Assembly (NCBI RefSeq): GCF_001247745.1
Contig: NZ_LAIR01000002.1
Coordinates: 2,728,001-2,792,000 of the forward strand
Source of the DNA: Luteipulveratus halotolerans
GTDB taxonomy: Bacteria > Actinomycetota > Actinomycetes > Actinomycetales > Dermatophilaceae
Length of the DNA stretch: 64,000 nucleotides
Direction of reading: 5' to 3'
Shown here: piece after piece, positions 1 to 8,813 of the stretch
How positions within the stretch are numbered: position 1 is the first letter of the stretch
Layout: the number at the start of each line of letters is the position of its first letter
The notes under the pieces: generated by a model
What the model saw: the letters and a program-made list of their open reading frames with translations, nothing else
The model's database searches: none
What the model was told of the DNA's origin: nothing
Program-made: the position numbers and the translations under genes

Positions 1-257
1 AGGTAGTCGGGGCGCCCGAGGTACTGCGGCACCACGACGTCGCGGCCCGCACGCAGGTGCGCACGGGCCGCGCCGAGCGCGAGGTCTCGGGTGGCGTTCA
101 TCGCGGGTACGCCGGCGACGTCGGCAGCGCCGAACGCCAGCAGCCGCAACCGGTCCAGGTCGAGAGCGATCGCGAGCCGGTGCTCGTCGACGTAGCGCGA
201 CGCGAGGGTCGACTTGCCCACCGCGGGTGGACCGTTGAGGACGATGAGTCGCGGCAC
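1..257 (-). CDS. P-loop kinase / AAA family ATPase, 3' part beyond window
   Basis: The first 85 or so codons are visible, starting at a GTG (257-255) and running off the left edge. Close to the N-terminus there is a Walker A motif, GPPAVGKST, after a hydrophobic strand (LIVLN). A second strand with an aspartate follows (ALDLDRLR), then a segment like RDVVVPQYLGRPDYL. This is the layout of small nucleotide-binding kinases related to AAA_33 and to shikimate or gluconate kinases. The substrate cannot be told from the fragment. It starts 29 bases after the stop of the multicopper oxidase gene on the same strand, so it may be the last gene of that transcript, but nothing in its sequence links it to copper. 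Confidence 0.75.
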   Translation of the reverse strand, partial: MPRLIVLNGPPAVGKSTLASRYVDEHRLAIALDLDRLRLLAFGAADVAGVPAMNATRDLALGAARAHLRAGRDVVVPQYLGRPDY

Positions 258-286
258 CTCGCCAGCGTAGGTGCCGCCGACGCGCG

Positions 287-3200
287 TCAGCCGTGCGGCT
301 CGACTCGCACCATGGTCCAGACACCGGTCTCGGTGGCCCAGCGGAAGGCTCCGGACCGTAGGGCATGGTCGCCCGGGTGCTCGACGAGCGCCACGACGTC
401 CTCCGTGGTGCCGCCGGCGATGCCGGACAGCGAGCCCACCCACGCGGACCCAGGCACCCACGGCGCCACGGGCCAGGCCAGGCCGTGCACGGTCAGCGTG
501 TGCTGACGTGGCTTGTCACCCGCGCCGACCACGCGCAGCCACAGAGGTACGCCCTGCTCGACCGTCGCCAGCGGCGGACCGGCCAACGCCCCGTGCGGAG
601 GCCGGCCGCGGTGCATCAGCGCCGTCCGATGGTTCAGGCCCTTCTGGCCACGGTCCTCCGGATCGCCACCGGGATCGTTGTCGGGCACCGGCAGCTCCGG
701 GTGTCCGTCCACGGACAGCCGCAGGCCGTCCTGCATCAGCACCACCGCCTCGTGCGCGACGACCGCTCCGCGACGGTCGCGCATCTCGGCGGCCACACCG
801 GCGTACCCATCGGGCCGTCGTGCCCGCGAGCGCCGTCGGTACGGGCGCACGTCTCCCGGCTCCACCACGATCGCGCCGATCAGCCCGTGGTGGCGGTGGT
901 TGCGCACGTCGGCCACGTCGTGCAGCAGGCACACCTGTCCGGGGCCGTCCGCGTGACTGGCCGGTGCGAGCTGTTCGTCCGCGTACCACCACAGCTCGCG
1001 CCAGTTCTCCCGCGCATGGTGTCGGTCGCCCAGCACGACGCGTCCGGCGCCCTCGTCCTCGGGCTCGTGCTCGTGCGCGCTCTGGGTACGCAGCGGCGAG
1101 ACCGTGCCGTCGACGTTGCGGCCGACGTGCGCGCCGTCGTGGGTGCGTACGTCGTACTGCAGCAGCGCCGCATGGATCGAGACGCGCGGTGTCACCGTCC
1201 GGCGGTCCGGCTGACCGAGGTCATCGAGGTGCTCCAGCGGCAGCCGCGGCGGGTTGGGCTCGACGCCGAACCTCGGTAGCCGGACGGCTTCGGCGTCGTC
1301 GTCGCGCAGCACCTCGTTGACGAGGAACAGCCGGATCCACTCGCCTCGGTGCACGCGCAGCACGAGCGGTCCCTCGCTCGGCTGTACGACGGACGGTCGC
1401 CACTCCCCCTCACGCCGCGCCTCGGCGTACTCCTGCGGGTCCATCTCGGCGAGCAGGTAGGTGAGGCCCCACGGGTCGGTGAGGTGGCGTCCGGTGTGCA
1501 GGTGCTCGGTGCGGCGTGCGACGACGACGTAGGTGCGGACCGACTCGTCGTACTCGTCGTCCGCGATGCGCTGCGGCCGGGGCGGTGTGGCGCGCGCCGA
1601 CCTCATCCGCTCGTCCGCCTCGGCGGCACTCTCACCGGGTCTCGGCAGCGGCGGAAGCGCGGCGTAGGACTCGGTCCTGGGTTGGTTGATGCGCACGTAC
1701 CCCCAGCAGCCGACCCAGGTGTCGTCGATGTCGCCGAGGCGCCACAGGTGGTCGCCCGGTCCGTAGCGGCCGGCGTCGACCGGGTCGATGTCGACGGTGA
1801 ACGCCTCGGAGATGCCGATGGTCTGCTGGTTCACCAGCCGGGACCGGGGCTGGTGCCAGTCACGACGCCAGCGCATGCCGTGGATGCCGAACGAGTGCTG
1901 CTCCTCGTGCGAGCCCTGCACGAGCCGGATGCGCAGCCGTTCGTCCGGATAGCCTTGCAGCACAGGGGTGTCCGGGTCGCCACGAGTGCCGTGGAAGCTG
2001 ATGTCACTACGCGCGCTCGTGCTGAACCAGCGCGACGGGTCGTCGCCTCTGAAGGTCAGGGGTGCGGACCGATAGCCCACGCCCATCGACCCCGGGTCGT
2101 CGTCACCCCCGAGCTCGCCGGGCGGGTTCAGCGTACGGCCTCCGCGGTCGAGCAGCGGGATGAAGTCGCCGACGCCGAGGCACGCCTCGCGGTAGGCCGG
2201 CAGGCCCGTCTCCGCCGGGGGCACGATGACCGCCTGCGGCTCGTGCCAGGCGGTGCGGGTCTGGTCGCTGGTGTGCCACTGGGCACCGTACGGCTGCACC
2301 TGGAGCGCCGACCAGAGCCCGCGCTTCTGCCGATAGTTGGCGAGCAGGTGGTCGTGGAAGAAGCACGGCCCGAACTCCTCGTCGACCACCCACCGGTGCC
2401 GGCTCACGGTGCGCAGCTCACCCGGGCGGTCCGGCCCGACGACCTCGCGACAGCTGGCCCCGGACAGGTAGTTGAAGCCCGTCGAGGACCCGTCGGACGC
2501 GAGCACGTCGAACTTCACGAGGTGCACGTGCAAGCCGCACTCCACCGGCAGCTGGGCCAGGTCGTACTGGTCGGCCGGGAAGCTCCCGAGCGCGTTGTGC
2601 AGTCGCAGCTCGACGATGTCGCCGTGGTTGGCGCGCGGAAAGACCGGCTCGGGGTTGCCCTCCCGGGTCAGGTCGAACCACTCCTCCTCGACGACCGTCT
2701 CCCTGCCCTGGTCGTCGACCTCCCGGATCTGCGCGGCGAGCAGGCGGTAGCGATGGCCGTTCGGGTCGTGCCATCCGTCGATGTTGTAGTCGATACGACT
2801 GGTCAGCACCTCGATGTCGTACGACAGCACGCGCGGCCGTGGCAGACCGCACCGTTCGTTCCACGCGGCAGCATCACCGTCGAGGTCGACGAACAGCGCG
2901 CCGGGCTGCTCACCGTCACGGCAGGCCGGGTGCATCGCGGCGCGCTCCCGATCGGAGGCGGGAGGCATCCCGAGCAGCCGCCTGCGCCCGTCGACCTGGT
3001 CAGCGACGGCTGCGGGCGGTGGCGGTGACTTCATCGGGTGCACCGCGTCGATGAACCACGGGAAGCCCGGGTGCTCGCGGTCCGGCGCGGGAGGCGTACG
3101 ACCCGGCAGCGGCACCAGCGCACGGCACGGTGTGCCGTCGGGAAGGGCTCGCGTGCCGTCGACCAACCGGTCGAAGCTGCGCCACAGGCCCCACATGCCG

Positions 3201-5149
3201 TGGTGGAAGTGGGGATAGAGGTGGCAGTGCCAGATGATGTCGCCAAGCGCCTCCTGCCGACTGCCCGAGCCGTACAGCGGCTCGATCGTGAAGGCTGTCT
3301 GGGGACCGATCGTGATGGAGTCGATCAGCTGAGAACCCCTGCGCCGCAACGCTCCTGACGCATCCAGGCCCCACGTGCCGGGAGGTGCGGTGTCGGCAGC
3401 AACCGCCCGCCACTGGTGCACGTGCAGGTGGTAGACGTGTGTCTCCTTCACACCGCCGTGGATCAGCCGGATCCGGCACGGGTCGCCCCGGTAGGCGCGC
3501 AGGATCGGAGTCACGGGGTCACCGAACAGCCACGAGCTGTGGTGCTGCTCCTCCCCCGCAACCCGTTCGAGCCAGTCGCCCTCGGGCGTTCGGGCGGTCC
3601 AGAACACCTCGTCCAGGTCGGGGCCGAGCTCCCACTTCACCGCCGACCGGTCGACGCTCTGCTGGTCGTCCGGTGGCTCCGCAGATGTGCGTTCGGCCAG
3701 CCGGCGCATGCGGTGGGGTAGTCGGTTGCCCATCGGCTCGGCGCGATACGAGATCGGCATCACCGTGTGCTCGCTGCCCAGGTGCAACGCCGAGTGGACC
3801 TCCGGCTCGTCGTGCATGAACACCGTGAACTCACGATGGCTGCGGGGCACGTCGTCCAGGTTGAAGTCGACGAAGTCCGCGTGCTCAGGCGTCCCCGGCC
3901 GCTCGTCCGGCATGATCACGTCGACGTGCTGCAGCCCGCAGTACGACGTCTCGGTCAGGTCCTCACCCGTCTCCGGGTCGTGCCAGTGCGAGCCCTCCGG
4001 CTCGACCAGCAGCGCACCGAACAGGCCGTGGACGTTGGAGCCGTCCTGCCTTCCCCGCACGTCGGCCAGGTCGTTGATCGGCCAGGCGCCTTCGTGCCGT
4101 GCGGCATAGGTGAACGTCGCCCGCTCGCCGTACGCCAGCGTCGTGTCGGGGTTGCCGCCGACGTGAGCGCCGTCGCCGTGCCGCACCCCTTTGCCGCCCG
4201 GCCCGGCCAGCCCGTCGCCCTGCAGGTGGAAGCCGAGCCGCCTGCCGCGGATCTGGTTCTCGACCTCCACCGTGACGCGCTCACCGACGTGGGTGCGCAG
4301 CACCAGGGGTGCCACGACCGGCACCGGTCGCATCGGGTTGAACCGGTCGTACGCCGGGGTGAGCTCGCCGCGTCCGCTCACGCCACGCCGGTGGTCGTTG
4401 AGCACGAGCCGGCGGACCCGGCGCTCGGGCATCCCGGACGCCTCGGCGAGCGCCGCCGCGTCGAAGCGGCGCTCGGGATCGGACTCCATCCGTTCGAAGC
4501 AGGTCGCGATGGCGTCGTCGAGGATGCGGATCTGTTCCTGCCAGCTGGCTCTCCAGGCCGCCCGTTGACCGCGGCTGAGGCCGACGACCCGCAGCGGCAG
4601 GTCCTCGTCGTCGGTGCCCTCGCCATCATCGGACTCCTCGTCCACCTCGTCCTCCGCGTCGGCCTCCGGCTCCAGCGGCGGGTGGGTGAGGTCGCGCCAC
4701 TGCGGGAGGCCGTCGGTGTCACTGAGCTCGGTCAGCGCGAGCCGCAGCTCCTCCAGGGTGCGGTGGACGTTGGTGCGCACGGCGCCCGCGTTAGACGACC
4801 GTCGGCGTGGCCCGTGGGACAGCCGGTCCTCGGGTTCGTCGTACTCCGGCACCTGCTCCCGGCGCAGGAGGTCGGTCAGCAGCCGCAGATCGTCGTCGTC
4901 CCCGCTGCGCAGCCGCTCGATCATCAGCTCGAGCCGCGCCAGGTTGTCGACGACGACCTGGGCGAGCTGGCGCCGACGGTGCAGTCGCGGCAGCCGTTCG
5001 TCGTCGTCCTCCCAGCGATCGCGGACCCATTCCAGCAGCGGGCGGTGCGCCTGGAGCGCGAACATCAGACCGTCAGGGTCGTGGTCGCCGTCACCGTCGT
5101 AGACGATGGGCATCTGTATCGCGACGACCCGGTGGTGGGTAGGGGTCAT
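287..5149 (-). CDS. Giant multicopper oxidase with about six cupredoxin units
   Basis: This 1620-residue protein has an N-terminal region of about 260 residues rich in Asp, Glu and Arg and probably partly disordered. A chain of cupredoxin-like units follows. Residues 571-580 (HVYHLHVHQW) and 641-654 (HCHLYPHFHHGMWG) give classic copper motifs: an HxH pair, then HCHxxxHxxxGM with the type 1 Cys and a Met axial ligand. Later units carry GLHVHLVKFD, FFHDHLLANYR, SFGIHGMRWR and DVRNHRHHGLIG, which look like degenerate or type 2/3 sites. The six-unit size recalls ceruloplasmin and the manganese oxidase MnxG rather than two- or three-domain laccases. No signal peptide or Tat motif is visible, which is odd for such an enzyme. 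It is the last gene of a four-gene operon, 29 bases after the DUF2182 gene. Multicopper oxidase is firm; the substrate (Mn, Fe, Cu or organic) is unknown. Confidence 0.85.
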   Translation of the reverse strand: MTPTHHRVVAIQMPIVYDGDGDHDPDGLMFALQAHRPLLEWVRDRWEDDDERLPRLHRRRQLAQVVVDNLARLELMIERLRSGDDDDLRLLTDLLRREQVPEYDEPEDRLSHGPRRRSSNAGAVRTNVHRTLEELRLALTELSDTDGLPQWRDLTHPPLEPEADAEDEVDEESDDGEGTDDEDLPLRVVGLSRGQRAAWRASWQEQIRILDDAIATCFERMESDPERRFDAAALAEASGMPERRVRRLVLNDHRRGVSGRGELTPAYDRFNPMRPVPVVAPLVLRTHVGERVTVEVENQIRGRRLGFHLQGDGLAGPGGKGVRHGDGAHVGGNPDTTLAYGERATFTYAARHEGAWPINDLADVRGRQDGSNVHGLFGALLVEPEGSHWHDPETGEDLTETSYCGLQHVDVIMPDERPGTPEHADFVDFNLDDVPRSHREFTVFMHDEPEVHSALHLGSEHTVMPISYRAEPMGNRLPHRMRRLAERTSAEPPDDQQSVDRSAVKWELGPDLDEVFWTARTPEGDWLERVAGEEQHHSSWLFGDPVTPILRAYRGDPCRIRLIHGGVKETHVYHLHVHQWRAVAADTAPPGTWGLDASGALRRRGSQLIDSITIGPQTAFTIEPLYGSGSRQEALGDIIWHCHLYPHFHHGMWGLWRSFDRLVDGTRALPDGTPCRALVPLPGRTPPAPDREHPGFPWFIDAVHPMKSPPPPAAVADQVDGRRRLLGMPPASDRERAAMHPACRDGEQPGALFVDLDGDAAAWNERCGLPRPRVLSYDIEVLTSRIDYNIDGWHDPNGHRYRLLAAQIREVDDQGRETVVEEEWFDLTREGNPEPVFPRANHGDIVELRLHNALGSFPADQYDLAQLPVECGLHVHLVKFDVLASDGSSTGFNYLSGASCREVVGPDRPGELRTVSRHRWVVDEEFGPCFFHDHLLANYRQKRGLWSALQVQPYGAQWHTSDQTRTAWHEPQAVIVPPAETGLPAYREACLGVGDFIPLLDRGGRTLNPPGELGGDDDPGSMGVGYRSAPLTFRGDDPSRWFSTSARSDISFHGTRGDPDTPVLQGYPDERLRIRLVQGSHEEQHSFGIHGMRWRRDWHQPRSRLVNQQTIGISEAFTVDIDPVDAGRYGPGDHLWRLGDIDDTWVGCWGYVRINQPRTESYAALPPLPRPGESAAEADERMRSARATPPRPQRIADDEYDESVRTYVVVARRTEHLHTGRHLTDPWGLTYLLAEMDPQEYAEARREGEWRPSVVQPSEGPLVLRVHRGEWIRLFLVNEVLRDDDAEAVRLPRFGVEPNPPRLPLEHLDDLGQPDRRTVTPRVSIHAALLQYDVRTHDGAHVGRNVDGTVSPLRTQSAHEHEPEDEGAGRVVLGDRHHARENWRELWWYADEQLAPASHADGPGQVCLLHDVADVRNHRHHGLIGAIVVEPGDVRPYRRRSRARRPDGYAGVAAEMRDRRGAVVAHEAVVLMQDGLRLSVDGHPELPVPDNDPGGDPEDRGQKGLNHRTALMHRGRPPHGALAGPPLATVEQGVPLWLRVVGAGDKPRQHTLTVHGLAWPVAPWVPGSAWVGSLSGIAGGTTEDVVALVEHPGDHALRSGAFRWATETGVWTMVRVEPHG

Positions 5150-5178
5150 GATCGTGTCCTCTCTGTCCGAGGTGGGCG

Positions 5179-6051
5179 TCAGTGGCTGGTGCCCAACGCA
5201 GCGGGGACGATCCCCGCGAGCACCAGGAGGCCGAGCGCGATCGACCCGACCGCGACGGCGGGTACGAGTGGGCGCACGTGTGGGAGCAACCGCTCAGCGC
5301 TCATGACGACGGCCGCGACGAGCATCACTGGCAGCGCAGCGACGCCGACTGCGAGCGTCAGCAGCATCAGCGCCCAGCAGCAGCCGACGCAGATCGCGCC
5401 GTAGAGCGCGCCGACCGCGGCGCCCTCGACGACCGGCGGTCGGGCGCCCGTCCACACGGTCAGCACGACCGACCGGGGCGTACGACACGCGGACAGGCAC
5501 GCGCGTTTCCACGGCGTCAGCTGGTAAGCGTCCGTCGCGACGACCGCGAGCCCGGCCGGCACCTGCGGGTGGGCGTGCAGGATCGCGAGCCGGTCGACGT
5601 ACGCCGCGGCCAGCCTGTCGGCGCCGAGGTAGAGCACTCCGACGCCGGTCCAGACCCCGACGAAGGCGAGCAGACAGGCGGTGACCAAGGTCCCGGGACG
5701 GGTACGGCGCGTGGCGACCTGCCGGATGGTCCTCAGTAACGGCAGGGCCGGCGGCAGCATCATCGCGACGACCATCAGCGCCCACCCGGCGAACCACAGC
5801 CCGGCGCCGGGCTCTGCGGCGTGGCCGGCGTGAGCAGCGGCTCCGTGCGCGCCGCCTCCATGGGCACCGCTCCCATGGGCGGCGCGCCCGACCGGCAGGG
5901 TCGCGAGGACGAGCCAGGCCGCGCCGGCAGCCGCGAGCACGACTGCCGTGACGAGCGCCGTCGACCGTGCGGACCCGCCCGGCCGCGTCGTTCGTCCCGG
6001 GCTCTCGCCGCGCAGCTGCGTCATGTGCTGCGTCGGCTCAGTCGTCGTCAT
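5179..6051 (-). CDS. DUF2182 integral membrane protein, His-rich
   Basis: This protein of about 290 residues has five or six hydrophobic segments. It carries the typical DUF2182 motif WALMVVAMMLPPALPLL and, later, ICVGCCWALMLL. Between the first and second membrane segments there is a His-rich stretch (AAHGSGAHGG, GAAAHAGHA) that could bind metal. Several in-frame ATGs are possible: 6063, 6051 and 6024. The one at 6051 was chosen because it overlaps the end of the DUF1326 gene by 14 bases, which suggests translational coupling. DUF2182 and DUF1326 genes often sit side by side. Their role is not established, though a part in copper handling has been suggested by context. Here the next gene is a multicopper oxidase, which fits copper delivery or loading, but that is inference. 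Confidence 0.85.
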   Translation of the reverse strand: MTTTEPTQHMTQLRGESPGRTTRPGGSARSTALVTAVVLAAAGAAWLVLATLPVGRAAHGSGAHGGGAHGAAAHAGHAAEPGAGLWFAGWALMVVAMMLPPALPLLRTIRQVATRRTRPGTLVTACLLAFVGVWTGVGVLYLGADRLAAAYVDRLAILHAHPQVPAGLAVVATDAYQLTPWKRACLSACRTPRSVVLTVWTGARPPVVEGAAVGALYGAICVGCCWALMLLTLAVGVAALPVMLVAAVVMSAERLLPHVRPLVPAVAVGSIALGLLVLAGIVPAALGTSH

Positions 6052-6733
6052 CGTCGTCGTCATCGTCGTCGGCGTTGTCGTCGACGTCGTCGTCGCGACC
6101 GTCGTGGCGGTAGCGGAACCGACCGGTCATCCCCGAACGACGCTCGATGTCCACCGGTGCCCCGGGCAGGGCCGAGACGTTGACCTCCAGGTTGTCACTG
6201 ATCTGAGCGACGACGGGGTCGGCACCGGTGCCGAGCTCGTCGGCGAGCGCGGTGTGGGCCAGGGTCAGCGGGTGCGCGCTCGCATCGAGGTGCTTCGGCG
6301 AGCCGCTCGCGTTGACCAGCCGGGCGGCGCCGGAGTGCACGGTGAGCGTCCAGCCGGTCGCTTCGTGCTCGACGGCGACCTTCGCGGTGCCCGAGGCAAC
6401 GACGTCACCGGTGACGGGTGCCAGCTCGGCGAGCGGCCCGCCCGCCCGACCGGCGAACGCCCGCTCGATCACCGCGGCTGCTGCCCCGCCCAGCCGCTCG
6501 TCGACGTAGATCGCCGACTCGTTGGCTCCCCCGCGCCGCCCGTCGCTGTGCACGGTGACGCTGACGACGCTGTGGCCGCCGACATCGTGCGAACCGATGC
6601 GCGAGCCCTCGTCGAACGTCCACGCGAACACGCCGGTGCAATGGTCCTCGTCGGGACTCTCGTCGACCCAGCACGGGCAGACGACCTTGCAGTTGCACGT
6701 CTCGAGGAACGTGCCGGTCAGCTCGTAACGCAT
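6038..6733 (-). CDS. DUF1326 protein with N-terminal Cys cluster and poly-Asp tail
   Basis: The 231-residue protein begins MRYELTGTFLETCNCKVVCP and has cysteines at 13, 15, 19, 21 and 32 in the pattern CxCxxxCxC. This is the hallmark of DUF1326 and resembles a soft-metal site. The middle is a compact alpha/beta body. The last 20 or so residues are almost all Asp (RHDGRDDDVDDNADDD and on), coded by a GAC/GAT run at about 6038-6090. The acidic tail is unusual and might hold metal ions or be a simple-repeat expansion. The stop lies inside the start region of the DUF2182 gene. The ATG at 6733 is 10 bases after the stop of the upstream gene. Copper chaperone is a plausible role by context but not proven. 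Confidence 0.82.
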   Translation of the reverse strand: MRYELTGTFLETCNCKVVCPCWVDESPDEDHCTGVFAWTFDEGSRIGSHDVGGHSVVSVTVHSDGRRGGANESAIYVDERLGGAAAAVIERAFAGRAGGPLAELAPVTGDVVASGTAKVAVEHEATGWTLTVHSGAARLVNASGSPKHLDASAHPLTLAHTALADELGTGADPVVAQISDNLEVNVSALPGAPVDIERRSGMTGRFRYRHDGRDDDVDDNADDDDDDDDDD

Positions 6734-6743
6734 GGTGGACTCC

Positions 6744-8486
6744 TCAGGCTCGGATGCTGACGGGTACGACGACCGGCTCGCTGCCCGGAGTGCTCGCCTC
6801 CACACGCGAGCCCACACCCGGCACGAGCTCGGGCTCCGCCGCGGTGACGGTGCGTCGTACGTCCCAGTCGCCGGTCGCGGTCACGGGGCCTCGCCCGATC
6901 TCGGTGCCGTCGAATGTCACAGTGACCTCGTCCGCCTGCGCGCCCGATGCCGTACCAGCGATCCTGAACTGGCCTGTGCGAGTGCGGAACTCGGCTCGGT
7001 CGACGGTGACGTCATTTGGTGGAGGCGCGGGCGTGACCACCACGTCGAGGGAGTCGGTGGCCGAACCTCCCGGACCGTCGACGGTGAGCGCGAACGTGAG
7101 GGCGCCGGGCTCGGGCGCGGTGAACGTCGGCGCGATCGCGCTCGGGTCGTCGAGCGTGACTGCGGTGCCTGCCTGCTGGGTCCAGCGGCCACGGACGATG
7201 TCACCGCGCGAGGACGACCCGTCGAGGGTCACCACCCGGCCGGTGATGGCGGTCTGGTCGGGTCCGGCGTCGGCGACCACGGGCAGCGCGTCCGGCACGG
7301 CTCCGGCGAGCACGACCGGTAGATCGGCGCGTCCGCCGGCGCTGGAGGTGATCGTCAGCGTGGACGGCACAGCGGTCACCCCGTCGAAGGTGTGCTCCGG
7401 AGCGGGCAGGTCGCCAATCCCTTCGACCGTGAGCTTCGGCGCCTGGGCGTCGGAGGACTGAGCCTGTACGAGCAGGGTGCGCGCCGTCGGGTCGTACGTC
7501 GCTCGGCCGATCACCTCATCCACGACCGGCACCTCGGTGCGCGTGATCGGCACGTCGAGCACGTTCGCGATCTCGACCCGCTGCGGTGGCGCGGGCACCT
7601 GGGCACGCGCCACGTAGTCGCCCTCCGACGCGACGAACGCCGTACGCGGCACGCCACGTCCGAGCAGCTCGACCTCCTGACCCGGTGCGGTGCGCGCGAA
7701 GGCGTCGACGATCGTCGTACCGTCCTGTCCTCGGCTGTACGTCATGCGGGTCGGCTCGGCGCCGAACGCGGTGGCGAGGCGTCCCTGCACCACGAACAGG
7801 TCTGTCTGGATCCTGTCGATGTTGTCCGGGTCGTCGGGATCGGTGGGGCCACCGGCGTCGCCCACGCGTGGGCCGTCGACGCGAAACATGTTGGTACCGA
7901 ACGGACTTCCTGTCACGGGTGTCTCGGAGGCTCCGTCGCCGAGGTGCCCGTCGGGTGCGTCGGTGGCTCGCAGGAACGGTGCGACGTGACCCGAGCGCAG
8001 CACCGTCTCGAAGTCCTCCTCAGCGACGCCCAGGTCCTCCGTGTCGATGACGCGACCGTCCTCGTCGGCGATCAGCGGGCGGGTCTGGCCGTACGGGTGC
8101 GTGACGACGTACTCCGCGCCCGGGATCACGTCGTCCATCCGAACCCTTATGCGCGAGAACACGACTCGCGTTCCCTCCGCTGGTTCGCCGGTGCCGCTGA
8201 AGGCTGCCTCGAGAGCCAGGATCAGTCGTGCTCGCCCCACCTGGCCAGCCCCGCCGACGGCCATCTCGGCGTCGGCGGTGAAGTAGAAGCCCTCGTCCGG
8301 GAAGTTGTCCGGGAACGACACCGGTCGTGCCGGGAACGGCAGCCCACCGGTCTCGGGCGCGAACCGGTCGGGCGTGAGGACCAGGTCCAGCCGGGTGCCG
8401 GTCTCGTCCTCGAACCACATCGGGAACCTGTGGTCCGGGTCGGGCGGGCCGACGTACGTCAGGCGATGGTTGTTGTCGACGGGCAT
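6744..8486 (-). CDS. Protein of unknown function with PKD/REJ-like domain, first gene of copper-oxidase operon
   Basis: This 580-residue protein has no recognised enzyme motif. The first 390 residues are an all-beta-looking region that I do not recognise. It contains FPMWFEDETGTRLDLVLTP near the start and FYFTADAEMAVGG at about residue 67. Residues 402-487 form a PKD/REJ-like beta-sandwich (VADAGPDQTAITGRVVTLDG, then RGRWTQQAG). A further beta domain follows to the C-terminus. No signal peptide or membrane anchor is visible, so like the oxidase it appears cytoplasmic or leaves the cell by another route. The ATG at 8486 follows a good ribosome site (GGGGGAG, 7-bp spacing). It ends 10 bases before the DUF1326 gene, so it leads the operon. 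It may be a structural partner or carrier for the oxidase, which is inference only. Confidence 0.7.
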   Translation of the reverse strand: MPVDNNHRLTYVGPPDPDHRFPMWFEDETGTRLDLVLTPDRFAPETGGLPFPARPVSFPDNFPDEGFYFTADAEMAVGGAGQVGRARLILALEAAFSGTGEPAEGTRVVFSRIRVRMDDVIPGAEYVVTHPYGQTRPLIADEDGRVIDTEDLGVAEEDFETVLRSGHVAPFLRATDAPDGHLGDGASETPVTGSPFGTNMFRVDGPRVGDAGGPTDPDDPDNIDRIQTDLFVVQGRLATAFGAEPTRMTYSRGQDGTTIVDAFARTAPGQEVELLGRGVPRTAFVASEGDYVARAQVPAPPQRVEIANVLDVPITRTEVPVVDEVIGRATYDPTARTLLVQAQSSDAQAPKLTVEGIGDLPAPEHTFDGVTAVPSTLTITSSAGGRADLPVVLAGAVPDALPVVADAGPDQTAITGRVVTLDGSSSRGDIVRGRWTQQAGTAVTLDDPSAIAPTFTAPEPGALTFALTVDGPGGSATDSLDVVVTPAPPPNDVTVDRAEFRTRTGQFRIAGTASGAQADEVTVTFDGTEIGRGPVTATGDWDVRRTVTAAEPELVPGVGSRVEASTPGSEPVVVPVSIRA

Positions 8487-8690
8487 GCGCGTGCTCCCCC
8501 ACGTCACGGGAGATCGGATGAGAACGACGCGCGCGGCGTCTCTGACCGGCCGCCGGCTCCCCCGAGCAACGGTCGTGCGGACCCCCAGTCCGCGTGCCGG
8601 CCTTCCCCTGTGCTGCTGCCGGATGTCTCCCCCACCACGGCAACGTTTTCAACGGTACGACGACCGGTCGCCCGCTGTGAACCCCCTGGG

Positions 8691-8708
8691 CATCACGGAA
8701 TCGTGATG
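8691..8708. promoter_or_regulatory. Palindrome upstream of copper-oxidase operon, possible operator
   Basis: The sequence CATCACGGAATCGTGATG is an inverted repeat with 7-bp arms and a 4-bp centre. It lies about 205 bases before the start of the first gene of the 8486-287 operon, in the only long non-coding stretch there. That is a suitable place for a regulator site. The size and symmetry fit a dimeric helix-turn-helix protein, but no known box is matched and no regulator gene is next to it. Confidence 0.35.
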
Positions 8709-8752
8709 TATCAGATGGGCGGGGTCCTGCTCCGCGCCCGGACAGGACAACC

Positions 8753-8790
8753 GGTGTCGGAATGCGTGTCATGGCACGCATTCCGACACC
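8753..8790 (-). terminator. Strong hairpin after fprA
   Basis: Perfect 16-bp stem (8753-8768 with 8775-8790, arm GGTGTCGGAATGCGTG) and a 6-base loop. It starts 23 bases after the fprA stop on the minus strand. There is no clear U-tract, as is common in actinobacteria. Confidence 0.75.
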
Positions 8791-8813
8791 CGAAGGGTCG
8801 GCTCGTACGGCAG

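Larger units (their letters stand above)
8487..8813. other. Gap of 327 bases: operon leader and fprA terminator
   Basis: No gene is visible here. The right end holds the terminator hairpin of fprA (8753-8790). The rest is the upstream region of the copper-oxidase operon. It contains a perfect 7-bp-arm palindrome at 8691-8708 and, at the left end, the ribosome site for the 8486 start. No clear -10/-35 pair could be picked out with confidence. Confidence 0.6.

Noticed and set aside
1..257. Zeta-toxin-like gene
   Set aside because: Only the Walker A region is visible, which is shared by many kinases, and there is no antitoxin next to it.
365..5404. Long plus-strand open frames opposite the oxidase gene
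   Set aside because: They are antisense shadows of high-GC codons, Arg/Val/Gly-rich without domains, while the minus strand shows clear copper motifs.
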